Source: Planctomycetota bacterium (lineage in GTDB: Bacteria; Planctomycetota; Brocadiia; JAJRTI01). Taken from it: a stretch of DNA of 5,410 nucleotides. The position numbers and the translations under genes are program-made. The stretch covers positions 1-5,410 of the forward strand of contig JAJRTI010000314.1 of assembly GCA_024278415.1 (NCBI GenBank). The letters run 5' to 3'. Shown piece after piece: positions 5,388 through 5,410 of the stretch; position 1 is the stretch's first letter; each line of letters opens with the position of its first letter. The notes under the pieces were generated by a model that saw only the letters and a program-made list of their open reading frames with translations, made no database searches and was not told the origin of the DNA.

Positions 5388-5410
5388 TAGCCCAGGGTTG
5401 CGGCCGTAGG
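5388..5410. repeat. possible left half of a palindromic intergenic repeat, cut by the window end
   Basis: TAGCCCAGGGTTGCGG followed by CCGTAGG resembles the first arm of dispersed palindromic repeats that I recall from Planctomycetes-type genomes, whose second arm carries CCCTGGG. Only the first arm is visible, so the call rests on memory of such repeats. Confidence 0.3.

Overview
This is a high-GC bacterial window (GC-rich third codon positions in the three main genes) carrying a broken REP-associated transposase locus, a tightly linked sulfatase/NamZ-type glycosidase pair, and a secreted, internally duplicated protein of unknown function. Everything reads on the + strand. The combination of sulfatase, DUF1343/NamZ, an exported duplicated hypothetical protein and many short palindromic repeats looks like Planctomycetota or a related PVC/Hydrogenedentota-type lineage. 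That assignment is inference from gene style, not proof.

Region 1 (1-799) is a REP/RAYT locus. Four copies of one REP-like palindrome (core GGGCGATTCATCGCCC, preceded by GTAG-TA on the REP strand) surround a Y1/HUH transposase gene of the RAYT family. Two direct copies lie upstream. Downstream, two copies face each other and form a REPIN-like hairpin with a stem of about 32 bp. The RAYT gene has an in-frame amber codon at 584-586. Reading through it restores a family-like C-terminus ending at a TAA at 692-694, so the gene appears to be a nonsense-mutated RAYT whose HUH motif and tyrosine remain upstream of the stop.

Region 2 (827-3390) holds two genes 11 bases apart. The first is a type I sulfatase with a CQPTR formylglycine site. 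The second is a DUF1343 protein, the family of the exo-beta-N-acetylmuramidase NamZ (GH171). Neither has a signal peptide, so both probably act in the cytosol, perhaps on imported sulfated or otherwise substituted amino-sugar fragments; that substrate is inference.

Region 3 (3391-5198) is a 128-base intergenic stretch with a strong Shine-Dalgarno at its end, then a 559-residue protein with a short signal peptide and two tandem homologous domains of about 255 residues offset by a nearly constant 276 residues. I do not recognise its family. A strong hairpin follows its stop codon.

Region 4 (5249-5410) has no gene. It contains an 8-bp inverted repeat and, at the window edge, what looks like half of another palindromic repeat.
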